Positions 12,256 to 24,787 of a stretch of 64,000 bases of DNA are shown in pieces. Position 1 is the first letter of the stretch; the number at the start of each line of letters is the position of its first letter. The notes below the pieces were generated by a model, which was given only the letters and a program-made list of their open reading frames with translations, did no database searches and was not told where the DNA came from. The DNA is from Amaranthus tricolor. Taxonomy: Eukaryota > Streptophyta > Magnoliopsida > Caryophyllales > Amaranthaceae. The stretch covers positions 32,052,517 to 32,116,516 of the forward strand of contig NC_080048.1 in assembly GCF_026212465.1 (NCBI RefSeq), given 5' to 3'. Position numbers and translations under genes: made by a program.

Positions 12256-15200
12256 ATGGCTATTTTTCTCTTCCTCTTCTTCTTCCTTTTATTTACATAT
12301 GCTAATGCAGGTTGTAGCCAATGTATCCAATCCAAAGCTACTTTCTTTAGTAGCTCCAATGGTCTTTCATGTACGATTTTCTCTCTCTAGTCCATCTAAT
12401 TTATGCATTAATTTCGTCACCTTATATTTATGGAACTACGTATATATTTTTAACTATATTACTAATTATTTTCTTTTTTAATTAATATTATTGTTTTAAG
12501 GTGGACAAAAAATGGACAAAGTAACATACTTATATAATTTTTAAACATAATGTATTGTTGAGAAACTGTTCACGTGTAATCTCGTATTGATGATTAAGTT
12601 AAGATGTTTGATTTGTAAACATGATTTAATTGGGAAGGAATTTCACCAATTAAGTTTGTGAGTAGTTGACTATTCTTTTATAGGGCTTCTATAGATGAGC
12701 TTTGCAGTGATCGTTTTAGACACCTATGTATAAAAAAAAAATTATAAAGCATTTTTAATTAAAACAAATCAATTTATATTAACATTATTAGCAATTTTAC
12801 ATCCCTGAATATTCATATATCTAAATTATTCTGTGAATATTAACACCGTTGGTAAACTTTTATAGTGTCTTCATATGAAATTTGAAGCACATTATGATAA
12901 AATTAATAATTTGGAGCCATTTAAAATCATCTTGAACATAAACTTTTCGAAATAATGCAGCTGGAGCATGCGGGTATGGTCCTTTAGCTTTGGACTTGTA
13001 TGGTGGACATGTTGCTGCAGCTATTCCTTCCATTTATGGCAACGGCGAAGGTTGTGGTGCTTGCTTTCAGGTACTCATCCTACTTTTCGTACGTCTTTAC
13101 GGTTTACAAATAGATGATTCGATACACTTTCTATCATAGTATCTAATTTTGTTTACATACATTTTAGTATGATATATGTAGAGGCATTTATTCGGATTAT
13201 CAGGTTGAGTTCGGGTTAGATATTTCGAGTTGGTTTTAAATTGGGTTATGTGTCCATATTGTGTTTTACTTTATTGTAAACAACTTTTGAAATCGGGTCA
13301 AATTGGGTTCGGCTACAAGGTGGGGTAAATTTCAGTTCATCAGGTCTGTTTTGAACACCTCTAGATATATAATATGATTTCTATTCTCATATTCGTCTAA
13401 GAATTAAAAGATTGTTGCGGATTTTAGACCATAAGTTAGAGGAACTAAGTTATTTCTAATCCTAAAAAAAAATAGTCAAAAATTTTAACTTTTAAGTTAA
13501 CAAAAAATATTTTTAACCACTAATAAGCCAATGATCCAATAATTTTTCATACTTTATTGATGCAAGAAAATCAAGATTAATTAATTAAGCAGCTGATTTT
13601 TTGTGTTGAGCAGATAAAATGCAAGAATAGTACACTTTGTAAATCAAGTGGAACACATATAGTTGTGACCGATATCCACAATGATAAGACCAAGACCACA
13701 GATTTTGTTTTAAGTAGCAAAGCTTTAACGGCCATTGCATTACCCGGCAAGGACAAACATCTCCTACACCTTGGAATTATCGATGTTGAATATACCAGGT
13801 AATTATGACGTACCATTACTAAATCAACTCTTTTTTTGAAAAAAAAATTAAAGATTATATTTTATTTTTATAAATGACCAAATAATTTCAAAGGGGTGGC
13901 CCAGTCGACCTTGTCAGGCCCAAATATCTCCCCTTATAGGCAAATTGATATATTATACTTATTTTGTCGTTTTCGTAAAATTTGTTGTATTTTCTTCTCT
14001 ATCTATATACGAGTTTAGTTTAATTTTTGATATTTGAGACGAGTTTAATGGAATCTTAAAGTATATTGATTAATCATAGAATACTAATTAATAACAAATG
14101 TGTAACAGGGTTCCTTGTGTTTACAAGGGTCAAAACTTGACTATACGAGTGGAAGAATTTAGTAAACCTCCTAACTATTTGGCGATCAAGGTCCTCTACC
14201 AAGGCGGTCAAACATTAATCTTTGGTGGTGAAGTATTAGGTCCGGTATGTAAGTTGCACATTGTTTACTTTATACCTTTGTCAATTCACAGTTTTGAGAA
14301 ATTTTTAATTAACATGAATTTTGTATTTGAAAATTTTTTTAAAAAATACAAACTTAGATTGAGTGAATTTCATTTCATAAATTTTTGTGTGAGACGGTCT
14401 CTTTGAGAGACCATTTTTAATTGGGCTAGTCTATTATATATGTTTTAAAATATTGTAAATAAACATTAAGAACGATGTAATTAAGTAGACATTTAAAATA
14501 TTTAAAGTAGACATTAAAGAAACTATAAGTAAGCATTAAGGATAATGCAAGTAGACTTTAAAAATACGATAAATAGACATTAATCATAATGAACTGGACT
14601 TGAAATGCGTCTCTCAAGAGACTAGCAAATTTCACTTTTATATTTGAAAGAAGCAAAGTTTGATAATTAAAAATGGTCAAACACAAATTTCACTTTTATA
14701 TTTGAAAGAAGTAAAGTTTGATAATTAAAAATGCTCAAATTTTTTCATTTTCAAATACTTTATTTATAATTTTTTAATTAAAATCAATCATTTAAAACAA
14801 ATTTGGTAAACACCTATGAGGTGTTTGTTGAAAGGGAATCGGGGATGAGGACATCACATAAGCAATACCCTTGTTTGTATAAAGTGCCTATGCAGGACGA
14901 GAGCTTGAGGGACAAAGGGAGATTATTACTACCATAAAGGTGTAATATATGCAAACTTGTCCATCCTATACCATTATGACTCCCAACAAATGATTTTTCA
15001 GTCATATAGAGACACTTAAATAGAAATACAAATGCAGCATATTTTTCATCTTTATATCTGGCATTGATTATCTAACTTTAAGTAATGAGTGACTGAAATT
15101 TAAACTCGTAATCTTTTATCATATTGACTCTGATATCATGTCAATAACTAACTCTATCAAAAATTTAAGTTGATTGTTAAGGTCTTATTTATGTTATATA

Positions 15201-15967
15201 CTCCAACATTAAGTCAGAGCTCAAATAGTATTAAATACACATATCAAATAAATCATGATATAGTAAAGAATATAACTCGAACATCCTTAGTTCAATTACT
15301 AAGGCGAAATAGCAATTTGTTTGTTAATTAATTACCAATGTTTTCAACTTTTAAGTAAATCCTTTATATTAATAAACTAAAAGTACAACTATTTCATTTC
15401 AGAAAACTATAATAGAAACTTGCATAACAAATAACCGCACTCAAGTCGTACATTTTTTATCCTGTAACATTTGCTACATTTTGTATTTTTTTACATTTTA
15501 AATTAGTTTGTTACATTTCCTTTTTATGAAAATAATTTCACCTAAATTTTTTAATGCTTATTCTCATATTTCTTTTTGTTTTCATCAATGACATCAACAA
15601 AATTTTATTTTTTATCTTCCTTTATCAATAATCAAACTACGCTATAATTTTTGAGCAAACTCATAGGGACAAATGAGTAACTATTTTTTTCATTTGTGGT
15701 TTGGCCATATTTCGCATACAGGTTGATCAGCCACATCACATAGCCTTCTTGAGCCGAAAATACGGCGCAGTATGGGACACAGATAGAGCTCCAACCGGAA
15801 ATCTGACATTCAGGTTTGTCATTGGCTCGGGCTTCGATGCTCGGTACTTCTACACCAATGAAGGAGTCTTGCCTGCTAACTGGAAGCCTGGTGTCATATA
15901 TAACTCTATTGTCCAAATCAGCGATGTTCTTATAAATGGCTGTGAACCTTGTAAACCATGGAAGTGA
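12256..15967 (+). CDS. EXLA: Expansin-like A protein, second copy, intact
   Basis: Five exons: 12256-12370, 12961-13070, 13614-13798, 14109-14244 and 15722-15967, all with GT..AG introns. They give 792 bp or 263 codons plus TGA, the usual EXLA length. Residues 1-18 are a signal peptide ending ANA, followed by [13 protein letters not shown]. The double-psi beta-barrel domain spans roughly residues 40-145, with [15 protein letters not shown] and VTD blocks. The C-terminal carbohydrate-binding domain (~155-245) has [23 protein letters not shown] and PTGNLTFRF, and the protein ends CEPCKPWK. The ATG at 12256 was chosen because it starts the signal peptide; an in-frame upstream GTG does not. Family knowledge places such proteins in the cell wall, where activity is unproven. 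A hAT MITE sits in intron 2 and another MITE in intron 4. Confidence 0.93.
13179..13363. mobile_element. hAT-type MITE in intron 2 of the second EXLA gene
   Basis: The ends TAGAGGCATTTATTCGG and ..AACACCTCTA are inverted repeats. An 8-bp duplication GATATATG/GATATATA (13171-13178 and 13364-13371, one mismatch) flanks it, as for hAT insertions. It is 185 bp and non-coding. Confidence 0.75.
14386..14620. mobile_element. MITE-like inverted repeat in intron 4 of the second EXLA gene
   Basis: The left end TGAGACGGTCTCTTTGAGAG and the right end GCGTCTCTCAAGAGACTAG are imperfect inverted repeats. The interior is AT-rich with several GTAGACATTAAA-like repeats. A related GAGACGG element lies at 47585-47735. 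TSD not determined. Confidence 0.5.
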
Positions 15968-16420
15968 GTAATTGTAATTGTTATAATAGATAATATATCA
16001 TGGAGTTCCAACCATCAGTTTAAACTTTTGATTGAGTTGGTTCTTTAACATGGTATTTTTGCTTAACCAACTCAACCGAAAAATTTAAGTTGATGGTTGA
16101 AGTTTCACGATATGTTATATACTTTAACATTAATGTTATTTTATTGGTTGAGCTTCCTTAAGTAATATGTTGTGTTATTCGAAGATTTTTGTGTGCTAGT
16201 GACAAGAACACCGTAGCAAAAGAAAATTAAGATGGAAAAAAGAGAAACCGGATCAATTTATATTTTATTCATTGCTATATCCAATGACTTTTTTTAATTA
16301 TACATGAAATGATCGCTAGATTAGAGCCTTAAGTATGAAATTTTACCTCTAATATCACTAAGAACAAAGTTATGAAGTTGATTGATGAGACAAATTACTC
16401 TAAAAATAGCAATGCATATA
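15968..16420. other. 3' flank of the second EXLA gene
   Basis: It contains the short dispersed motif ACCATCAGTTTAAACTTTTG-ATTGAGTTGG (16010-16042), also seen inverted near 48845 and 15170. No gene seen. Confidence 0.4.
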
Positions 16421-17045
16421 GGAAATAAAATGCAATAAAGAACAAGAAAAAGATTTACGAGGTTCAACCAACTTGGGCTACGTCCTCGGTGGTGTGTAGC
16501 TTTCTTGATTAGTGTTTAAACAATGGAGCTCAAATAACTCTTACAATGAAGGAATTACACTAGGGAATAAGAGAAGAACAAGAAGTAGGATATGTGTTTA
16601 GGCTTAGGGGGTTAGAATGATTAAATACATATAATGAGTGTATAAGCTTCCTAAATATAGGGACTAACTACTTAATGAATTTACATAAGAAAAGCCTCGC
16701 AAAGATGAAGCACCAATAGTCTTTGAACACCAACCGTCAAAGCAATAACATGCCACTGACAAGCTGCTCGTTCGAGCCCTATATTTGTTCGTTCAAGTGG
16801 ACAAAAGTTGCATTCACAAGATTCTTACACACTAAGTGCTCATTAGAGCGACTTTTTGGCTTGTTTAAGCACTGTGAATTTTCGTTCACCGTCTCCTCTG
16901 AACTTATGCCTTGTTCAAGTCAATAGCCTTTCTTCAGATGCCTTGTTCGAGCATAATGCTGCAGGAGCCGACTCTTGCACTTCCTCAGTAAAACCCTTTA
17001 TCACACACTTCATTATACACACCTTCAACGCTCCCATAAACATTC
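16421..17045 (-). repeat. LTR-like remnant, second copy of the 10610-11560 family
   Basis: It shares AAAAGATTTACGAGGTTCAA, GGGCTACGTCCTCGG, GTGTAGCTTTCTTG, CTCTTACAATGAAGGAATTACAC and a later GCTCGTTCGAGC block with 10898-11360, in the same order. No coding capacity and no TSD found. Confidence 0.5.
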
Positions 17046-17375
17046 ATGAATTTGAAAAAATTAAAGGTGTTACTTTTTTCCTAATAATGTGTTACTTTTA
17101 GGAGAAATAGTGTTACTTTATTTTTTAAAAAGATGGTATTTTCTTTGACAAAAAAGTATTACTTTCAGAAAAAAAAAATATGAAAGAAAAAATATAAAAA
17201 AATAAATAACTTATATATAAAAATGTGTTACCTTAAGTCAAAAAAGTAATACTTTTACACAAAAAATGTTACTTATATTTTTTTTTACAAAAATATACAT
17301 TTTTTCCTGAAAGTAATGTTTTTTTTGCTAAAAAGTAACAATTTTTTGTTGAAAGGAGTAGTTCTTACGATTCTC
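17046..17375. repeat. GTGTTACTTTT-rich irregular repeat
   Basis: The motif TGTTACTTTT and its relatives recur about ten times on one strand (17068-17290). The complementary form AGTAACA appears near the end (17333). It resembles a decayed MITE with internal repeats; its ends are not defined. Confidence 0.4.
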
Positions 17376-17403
17376 ATATAAATTTGGTTTTCACTAAAAC
17401 TTG

Positions 17404-17405
<2 letters not shown>

Positions 17406-17496
<91 letters not shown>
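17406..17496. repeat. (AT)45 microsatellite
   Basis: About 91 bp of pure alternating AT. Confidence 0.95.
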
Positions 17497-17499
<3 letters not shown>

Positions 17500-18150
17500 T
17501 ATTATATTTTAAATTTGAATATTGATGTTGAATAAGTTTACTCCACTAATTCTAGCTTAGAAATGCATTTTTCGAGTAATTTTCAAGGAAGACGAATTCA
17601 AACAAATTTGAACAACTCTGAAGCCTAGTTATTTGAATAATTGATGTTATATATTGAATCTCTATCTCACAATGAGAATGTATAGCCACACAAGATATAT
17701 AAGCCTACAACCTTAACAAAAACTACATATTCTTTCCAAAAAAAAAAAATTACTTTTGAGATATTATGCTTCTATTTTTATATTACTTGTATTTAAATCG
17801 AGATGGAATTCTTTTAGTTTACAAATTATTATTTCTTTCAATATTACAAGTCAAGTACCAGATCAAGAAACTTTTCCTTTGAAGCTATCAGGATCATAAA
17901 ATCATTTCTTCTTTTAAGCTCTAGTTTAGTAAGCGTACGTAAGTCTAAGTTAACTATACTTTATTATTCACATGATCTTGAGTCTATGAGATTAGAAAAA
18001 TAAGAGCAACTTTTTCTTTATATATTTTGAAAGATAAAGTGTAACTTCTTTTGAAGTGGGTAATAGGCTCATAACTGAAGTTAAATAATAATGTGTGGAG
18101 ATTAATATCCTAGGAGTTGGATAAGTATAGGCGAAGATTAACCATTAGTA
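17497..18150. other. Intergenic, no gene seen
   Basis: AT-rich DNA between the microsatellite and the Sirevirus insertion. No exon, repeat end or RNA gene could be supported. Confidence 0.4.
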
Positions 18151-18155
18151 GTGAA

Positions 18156-18876
18156 TGTTGGTCCTTTTAGGTTTTGATGATGACTACACTTAAGATAAAC
18201 AATTGTATTTTAGAGATTGTGTGCAGGTTAATATCGAGTCTTGATAAAGATCGTTGATATTACCTAAGACTTGGTCTATGAACTTTGTACGTCTCAAAAA
18301 TATCCCAGGAAGTTTACTGTAAGATCGTTGTAGGATGTCAAATGTAAACAGGAGGTTTACTGTTTCTAAGTTGATAATCTGATGATTCTTGTTGATGAAT
18401 AGACACAGTGCCTTGTTCCCAAGAGTCAAGTCTGGAAGAATTCAACGTCAGCTAAAAATTCTGTGGAAAATATTTTTCTGAATTTATAACTGGTACATTT
18501 TCAAAAAGGTGGAGAAAACTTTCCTAATTTTTCTCCACATAAATAAGCTTGAACTATTGGTTTTAGTTAAGAAAAACTAACTTGTCTTATTTAGAAAATA
18601 AAACCGCAGCTTTATTTCTTGCAACACAAGTTCCACTTACTCTTCCTTAATTTTAAGATTAAGGATGAAGTGGGTAGTTATCTTTTCCCATAAAGCTACG
18701 TGAACTCCTACATAAAAGGGAGTTGTTTTGACCGTTGTATTGATGCGTGAGTATTAAAAATCACAAGAAATATTCTTTGCTTAAAAATTGCCAATTAACT
18801 TAATAATATTTCATGTGCAACTCATTAATTTTATCCTTAGGTTTTTGGTCTTTGTAAAAGGGTTTTTGAGAGAATT
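18156..18876 (+). repeat. 5' LTR of the Sirevirus, first part
   Basis: 18156-18876 continues at 32342-32680 after the nested solo LTR A, giving an LTR of about 1.06 kb. Its segment 18176-18439 is repeated at 40518-40783, and its last part (TTCACCCCCCTCTTGTTATC..TTTCTACA) at 40785-40818. The open frames inside have no family resemblance and are not taken as genes. Confidence 0.85.
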
Positions 18877-19668
18877 TGTAACAGACTCAAAATTCTTAAT
18901 CTTAATCTTCCGATTAATTATTCCGAATTTTCAATTCAAATTTCTAATTTGTTGGTTATCAATTTCAAACCATCTTTAATTCCTAAACCTTTTTCAATTT
19001 TTTAATTTCTTTCAAATATTAAACTTTAAAATATTATTTTGTTTAAAATCTTTTTGTAAGCACTAAAATATTATTTTATTATTTTATATTACGAAAAGTA
19101 AAATTTTATTATTATATTCAAGGTTTTATAAAACGTTACGTTTTAACTTTCTTCCATAAGCTAACATTACTACTTATTATTTTAACCTTATAACTTTGAT
19201 TTAATTATTTTATACATAAAAATGAGTCATATTTTTATTATTAACTTTAAGTATAGTTTAAGCAAAACTTTCTAAGTAAACTACATATTTTCATCATCAA
19301 ATTTACCCATTGTTTTAAAGTATATTCACTTGTACATATTAGAAGACAAATTTGATGAACCAAAATCCTTTTTATAGTAACTCATGATGTTCATTACTTA
19401 CACAAGCTATCACCATTTCCTTACACAAACTAACCTTCTTCTACACTCCAAACTTTTACACATTCACTTATATACTCCAACTCTTACACATTCACTTACA
19501 CACTTTAAATCACTTACACAAGTTAATTTTCTTCTATACTTCTAACACTCTTTTTCGTGCAATTTAATTAATTACAAAGTTGCCCAAACCCATTATAAAT
19601 ACCTCTTAGCCATGAGATCACTTACACCACCATCATCAAATCTTTCTAACATTCTTTCTTACATTTAC

Positions 19669-22600
19669 TATAACACCCCGAGATTTTCTGACGTCATTAA
19701 TTAATATTTTAATAACTTTTGGGGATTTTATAATTATATTAAATTAATTTAAAAGTTGTTTTAATAAATTCCTTTCATATACGAATTTAAATATTAACAT
19801 ATAATTATATTAACAAAACAATTACGATTTCTAAATAAAGAGGTTCGAATCTAATTATTATTTTATTAAAATGTGGGAGCACACGAAGGTGAGTTTCTTA
19901 GTTGAGCCTCGCAAGGAGATGAATCTAAGTAAATGAATGAATAAATAAATAAGTTAATAAATAAAAAAAAAGGGGGGATTAGGGTTTTAGTGAGATACCC
20001 ATGCCCTCAAAAACACAGGGCTTACTATTCCTCTATTCTCCCTTCCCTCTCTGAATTCCTTCACCCTCACAGCCCACAAAAACAAACAGCAGCTGCCAGC
20101 ACACCACACCACTGGCAAGTCACATACTTTCTTTCTCCTCCACCATGAGTAGCCCGCAGCAGACTAAGCCTCTCCCCCCACGCGCTATCACCGGCAGCAG
20201 CAGCACGAAGTGGCTGGTCTCAGCCGGTTTCGGGCCCTTCCATCCGGTCGTGAGTCTTGTATCTCCACCACTACACTAACCACTCCTCTCTTCACCCCTT
20301 TCTCTTGTTCACCTAAGTAAGCCATATCCTCTTCCCTAATTGATTTTCTCTTGTCTTTGATTGAAATTGTTATCAAGTTTATGAGTTTAGTATTGATTTT
20401 TGTATTATTTTCATTGAATCTTATTGTGGGTAAGAGTTTGATTATTGAATTGAACATATTTATGATTTAAGGTTTGAAGTGTGATTAGAAACTATGGGTT
20501 GTGTTGACTGTGTGTTAGTTTCTTTGAATTTTACTATGAGTAACAATTAAAGGTGTTATCCTTGAAATTAGTCATAGTGTGGGCTTTCATGTACATTATG
20601 GTGGTGTATTAGTTTATTGATTCTTGCTATGGATAATGGTTAAAAGTATTATCTTTAAACATGAAATGACTATGGTTTGGATTTAGAAATGAAATTACTA
20701 ATGATGTGTGTTTTATGCTATAATTTTGTGATAATTGATTAAATAACCTTAAAAGTTGTTTTAAGACTTAGTCGATTGGTTATTGTTGTGATAATTAGTT
20801 ATGGTGATGATTTTAGTTGACTATGGAACTGATTTTTGGTTGTTAAATTGGGAATAATGGTTACTAATTGTAGTGGTTCGATTGTTGCGAATTACAAGTA
20901 TGCTTATTATGTTGTTATTGAAGTCATAATGCATAATGTTAGTAAGCCAAGAGCATAATTTCAACTTATCGTCGATGGTTGTTAAAGTTACTTGTCGTGT
21001 TTTGATTATATTCTTTTTAGCTTTGGAGAATGTGACAAATGATATCGCGATTCCATAACTCTAAAATTTGCCTTATTGTTATATAAGTGTTATATTAAAA
21101 TTGTAAGGCTTAATTGTGATTAGTTATTTATGGGTAACGTGAACCGATATACTCAAAATTAATTGATAAAAAGGAACGATTCATATATGCTTTTACTTTT
21201 AGATTGGTGAAAAGACTTATTTTGTGTTGAGTTAATGATTTTGACTTGTATTGAATGAGTTGTGTACGTGCTAGAGTAATCGAAAAACTCATGTTGAATA
21301 GGTGATAGTGGTTACTTCGGTATTTAGTTTGTATGACAAAGTAGTTAAAAGGATTTATTAGTTTTATTTCTAACATGTATAAGTTTCCAGTTCATAAGAG
21401 AAAAAATAGAACCTTAGTTGGGTGAAATTTGTATCGTTGGTCGTGCAGTGAAGCTTACAGGTACGTACACGCAGTAATTAACCCTTATATACAATTTTTC
21501 CTTCAAGAGATCATTGTTTATTGTTTATTGTGATAATATGCATTGTAAACTATGAGGTACTAGTAAATACACTTTATATGAAAAGCTATCAACTATGAAA
21601 TCCTTGCGCTTAGAATAGTTATAGAGAATGAGAGTGTTAGTAGGAGGCGAGGACCACCCCCTTATTTATTTAAGAATTGGATTATGCCTTACTTGGAGTA
21701 AGAATGACTCCTTTATAGGTGAATTTCATATTTTGTTGACTGTCTCAGTGCGTTTTGGTGTGCTACTATCCTAGGGCGCTCATTAATAGTCGAAAGTGGG
21801 AGTTGTTCCCATCTGATAAAGTATTAGATTATGATTAGCTGGCGTGACTCAACTAGGTTATGTCCGGTTAATTTAGTAATCCCCTAGGTGAGATCCGACG
21901 GGATCACCGTAAGGGGGGTATGAGCATGCTTGTGTCATTGGGCGTCGGATGGCCATACCGTCCCTTGATCGAGGTGTTACCATGCGGTCCTTGCAAACCT
22001 CAATATGGTGGCCTCTTTATTGGTTTAGTACCCCAGTGTGTTAGTTTTCCCGAAGGTAGGACCCGAGAGGGTCAGCTGAAGGTATGAGCTTATACTTTGC
22101 CATGGGCGCCGGATGGCCGATAACGCCGTTGGCCGTGTCACTATACCAGGAAGTAGAGAAAAGATCTACTCATAGAAAGTTATCAGTGATAGAAAGTTTA
22201 TTCATTGATCGAAAGTTATTTAATGATAGAAGGTTCATTCTTTGATAGAAAGCTTATATATTGATAGAACGTTTACTCATTGATAGAATATCTACTCCTT
22301 GATAGAATAGTTTATGCTAGTGAGAAGTGTGCCTAAGTTAAGTTACCTCAAGGATATTACAGACTATGATCACACTTACCTTAAGATAGACGAACTCCAT
22401 AAGGTCATGTGTTAGTTATTCTGTTAATGCCTTGGTTGAGTTGAAACTATGCGTGTTTTGCAAGAGTTTATGTTTTGAAAAGAGGAGCGTGAAGACTTGC
22501 ATTCTATCCAAGAACACATGGTTCGTGTTGGAAAGGACGTAATGAGATCAAGAAGTATAAGTGGACGATAAATGGTTACTATCTGTGCTTGTGTCTTATG

Positions 22601-23324
22601 AAATCATCTTATGTTGTTGTATAACATAATGTTATCTAGTAGTTGGCCTTATTATTTTTGATGCTAGTTACTAACGTGTACGTGTTTGTGTTTATGTTTG
22701 ATTGTTGATGACCTTCTATGATTGTCCTACTATGACACATTGGTCTTTGGTTTAATGTCGAGCAGCAGTAGGATCATAGACAGGCGTAGCAGATATTGGA
22801 GCTTCTTTTGCATTGCATTGCATTGGGGGAGAGTGATGAGGGCGAAGCATAACCTGTGTCATACCGTTATCTTTAGATTTTGTAGCTCTTGTTATCTGTT
22901 GTAAACTTTGGTTGTATATGTTTTGTTATGAGCTCTTGTGTCCTCCCTTGTATATTTGTATTTCCGCTGCGTAGTTTATAACTCTGTATGGTTTTAAGGA
23001 GTTAAGTCATTTTAAAACGCAAGCGTCGACACTAGAACTACGATCCATGCTTAGCATGTTGATTTGAGAAGCCGGTGACGAATCATTCCGCCGTGGTGTG
23101 AGATTTTAAAGACAATGATGCCTTAGAGTATGTTTAATGTTTTTATTGTGCTAATTGCTCTATCACATGTTCGATTTTTAGAAGAGATGCTGTCGAATTT
23201 TCCACTGACATTTTAAAAGTTTATGATTATTTTATTTATTTTATTTTAATGTAAAACCCGAATTTCCTCCCGCCCTTTACGGTTTTGGTTTCGTACAAGG
23301 GGTCGAAAATTCAGGGGTGTTACA
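19669..23324 (+). mobile_element. Solo LTR B, 3.66 kb
   Basis: It starts TATAACACCCCGAG and ends TCAGGGGTGTTACA, flanked by TTTAC at 19664-19668 and 23325-23329. It matches solo LTR C at 34233-37633 in the opposite orientation. Small open frames at 22722-22904 here and 34519-34701 there have nearly identical translations only because the DNA is recently copied. No protein domain is visible, so they are not genes. CCACCCCCTTATTTATTTAA and the GGCGCCGGATGGCC region are shared landmarks. Confidence 0.85.
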
Positions 23325-23978
23325 TTTACACTTCATTAAAATCTTACTACCTTAAAACCTTTATTGTATTAGTTGAAGAAATTCAAGAAGATAGAGCATA
23401 AAACACTCTTTATTTAGCTTAAATCATCATCATCATTTTAGAACATTATTGGGTTATTATTTTGGGTACTTAATGTATCATTATTTTTGGAGTTTGGATT
23501 TATTTATTTTGGGAGCTTAGAAAATCATCATTATTTTGGGAGTTTGGATTAATTATTTTTGGAGCATTATTATCTATCTTGGAGGGTCTTATTTCTTATT
23601 ATTTTCCTAATTAGTACTTAGTACTAACAACCTTGGTATTAGTATGGTTTAACTTCTTACCCTATTCTTTTTGTGGAATTTTACATTATATTCACTTTAT
23701 AATATGCAAAGTATGAAATATGTTGATATGTTTTAGTAGAAAGTTAGTTTAATGAAATTATTATCAAGATTATATTAAGTATGTGTATGCTAAAAGTATT
23801 TTTAGTATGTTAATTTAATAATCTTTGAACAAGTTTAGGAAGTTGGGTGCAAAATTATATTCTAGTGATATTAAGTATGATTTATGTTATAAACTAGTGC
23901 TAGTATGTTTATGAGTTATGTGTTACATTAGGAATATTATTATATTTAAGAATTTTTTTATCACTAGTGGAAAAAACC

Positions 23979-24225
23979 TCGTTTGCTGCGGTTTTTTTTG
24001 CCATTATTTGCTGCGGTTTTGGCCCCCAGCAATAGTGATAGCAGCAAAATGTCCTACTTTTAATGCTGCGGTTCAAAACCGCAGCAAATAAGGGCATTAT
24101 TTGCTGCGGTCATGGGCTAAAACCGCAGCAAATAATGGGTGTTATTTGCTGCGGTCATGGGCTAAAACCGCAGCAAATAATGGGTGTTATTTGCTGCGGT
24201 CAGTGGTAAAACCGCAGCAATAAGT
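23979..24225. repeat. Left subterminal repeats of the CACTA element
   Basis: TTTGCTGCGGT and its complement ACCGCAGCAAAT occur about ten times, several as back-to-back pairs. A ~56-bp unit (TTTGCTGCGGTCATGGGCTA then AAACCGCAGCAAATAATGGG) occurs twice in tandem from about 24092. Such motifs are where En/Spm accessory proteins bind. Confidence 0.85.
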
Positions 24226-24452
24226 GTCTTTTTTTTTTTTTTTCTTTTTCCATTTAATACTTATAATAATGCAATAATATTACAATGTAATAACAGTGAT
24301 TAATCAAATGATAATCACAGATAATCAACATTAATCTCTTTGTAATAATAAACTCTCGCTCGTATATATATATATAATATAATATGTACGTACATATATA
24401 TATATATACATTAAATAAACTATAAAAAATAATCAATAGTAATTACAATTTA

Positions 24453-24753
24453 TCAAGGACAAATATTAGCAAGATACACGGCAATCTTGTCTTTTAATTC
24501 GCGCATCTCTTCACTTCTCAAAGCGCGTGTTTCCCTCGGAATGTCGTTTAAAACCTATATTATAATATTAAAATAAAAGCTATTAATATAGAAACATTAG
24601 ATTTTACCAATAATATATTTAATTAAGAACGTAACAAATACTTACGGCATCTATATTTTCAACTCCAAATTCCTTCACGGAATTTATAATATCGTCCATA
24701 AACTTCAGCGTGTAGTAGCCGCAGTCAACGGAAGAAGGAGGTTGTTGAAAGCA
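24453..24753 (-). pseudogene. Ulp1-like (C48) protease C-terminal exons in the CACTA element
   Basis: Two minus-strand exons are visible. The first (24753-24646) reads CFQQPPSSVDCGYYTLKFMDD and onward to VENIDA. It is followed by an intron with GTAAGT..ATATAG borders. The second (24554-24453) encodes VLNDIPRETRALRSEEMREL... and ends in TGA. Q(x)nDCGYY is the oxyanion-Gln and catalytic-Cys motif of Ulp1/SUMO-protease-like C48 peptidases, a domain often carried by plant CACTA and MULE elements. The catalytic His and Asp exons upstream are not found: the next 0.9 kb is a tandem repeat. So this is either a decayed gene or the tail of one with unseen exons. The acceptor before the first exon is CTTAG. 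Confidence 0.7.
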
Positions 24754-24787
24754 CTAAGATAAAATAGAAGTTAGTGTCAAAAACGGT

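Noticed and set aside
13577..13816. 79-codon minus-strand frame
   Set aside because: Antisense of EXLA exon 3.
22722..22904. A 60-codon frame nearly identical to one at 34519-34701 (minus), which might look conserved
   Set aside because: Both lie at the same place in two recent copies of one solo LTR; similarity comes from the DNA copy, not from selection on protein.
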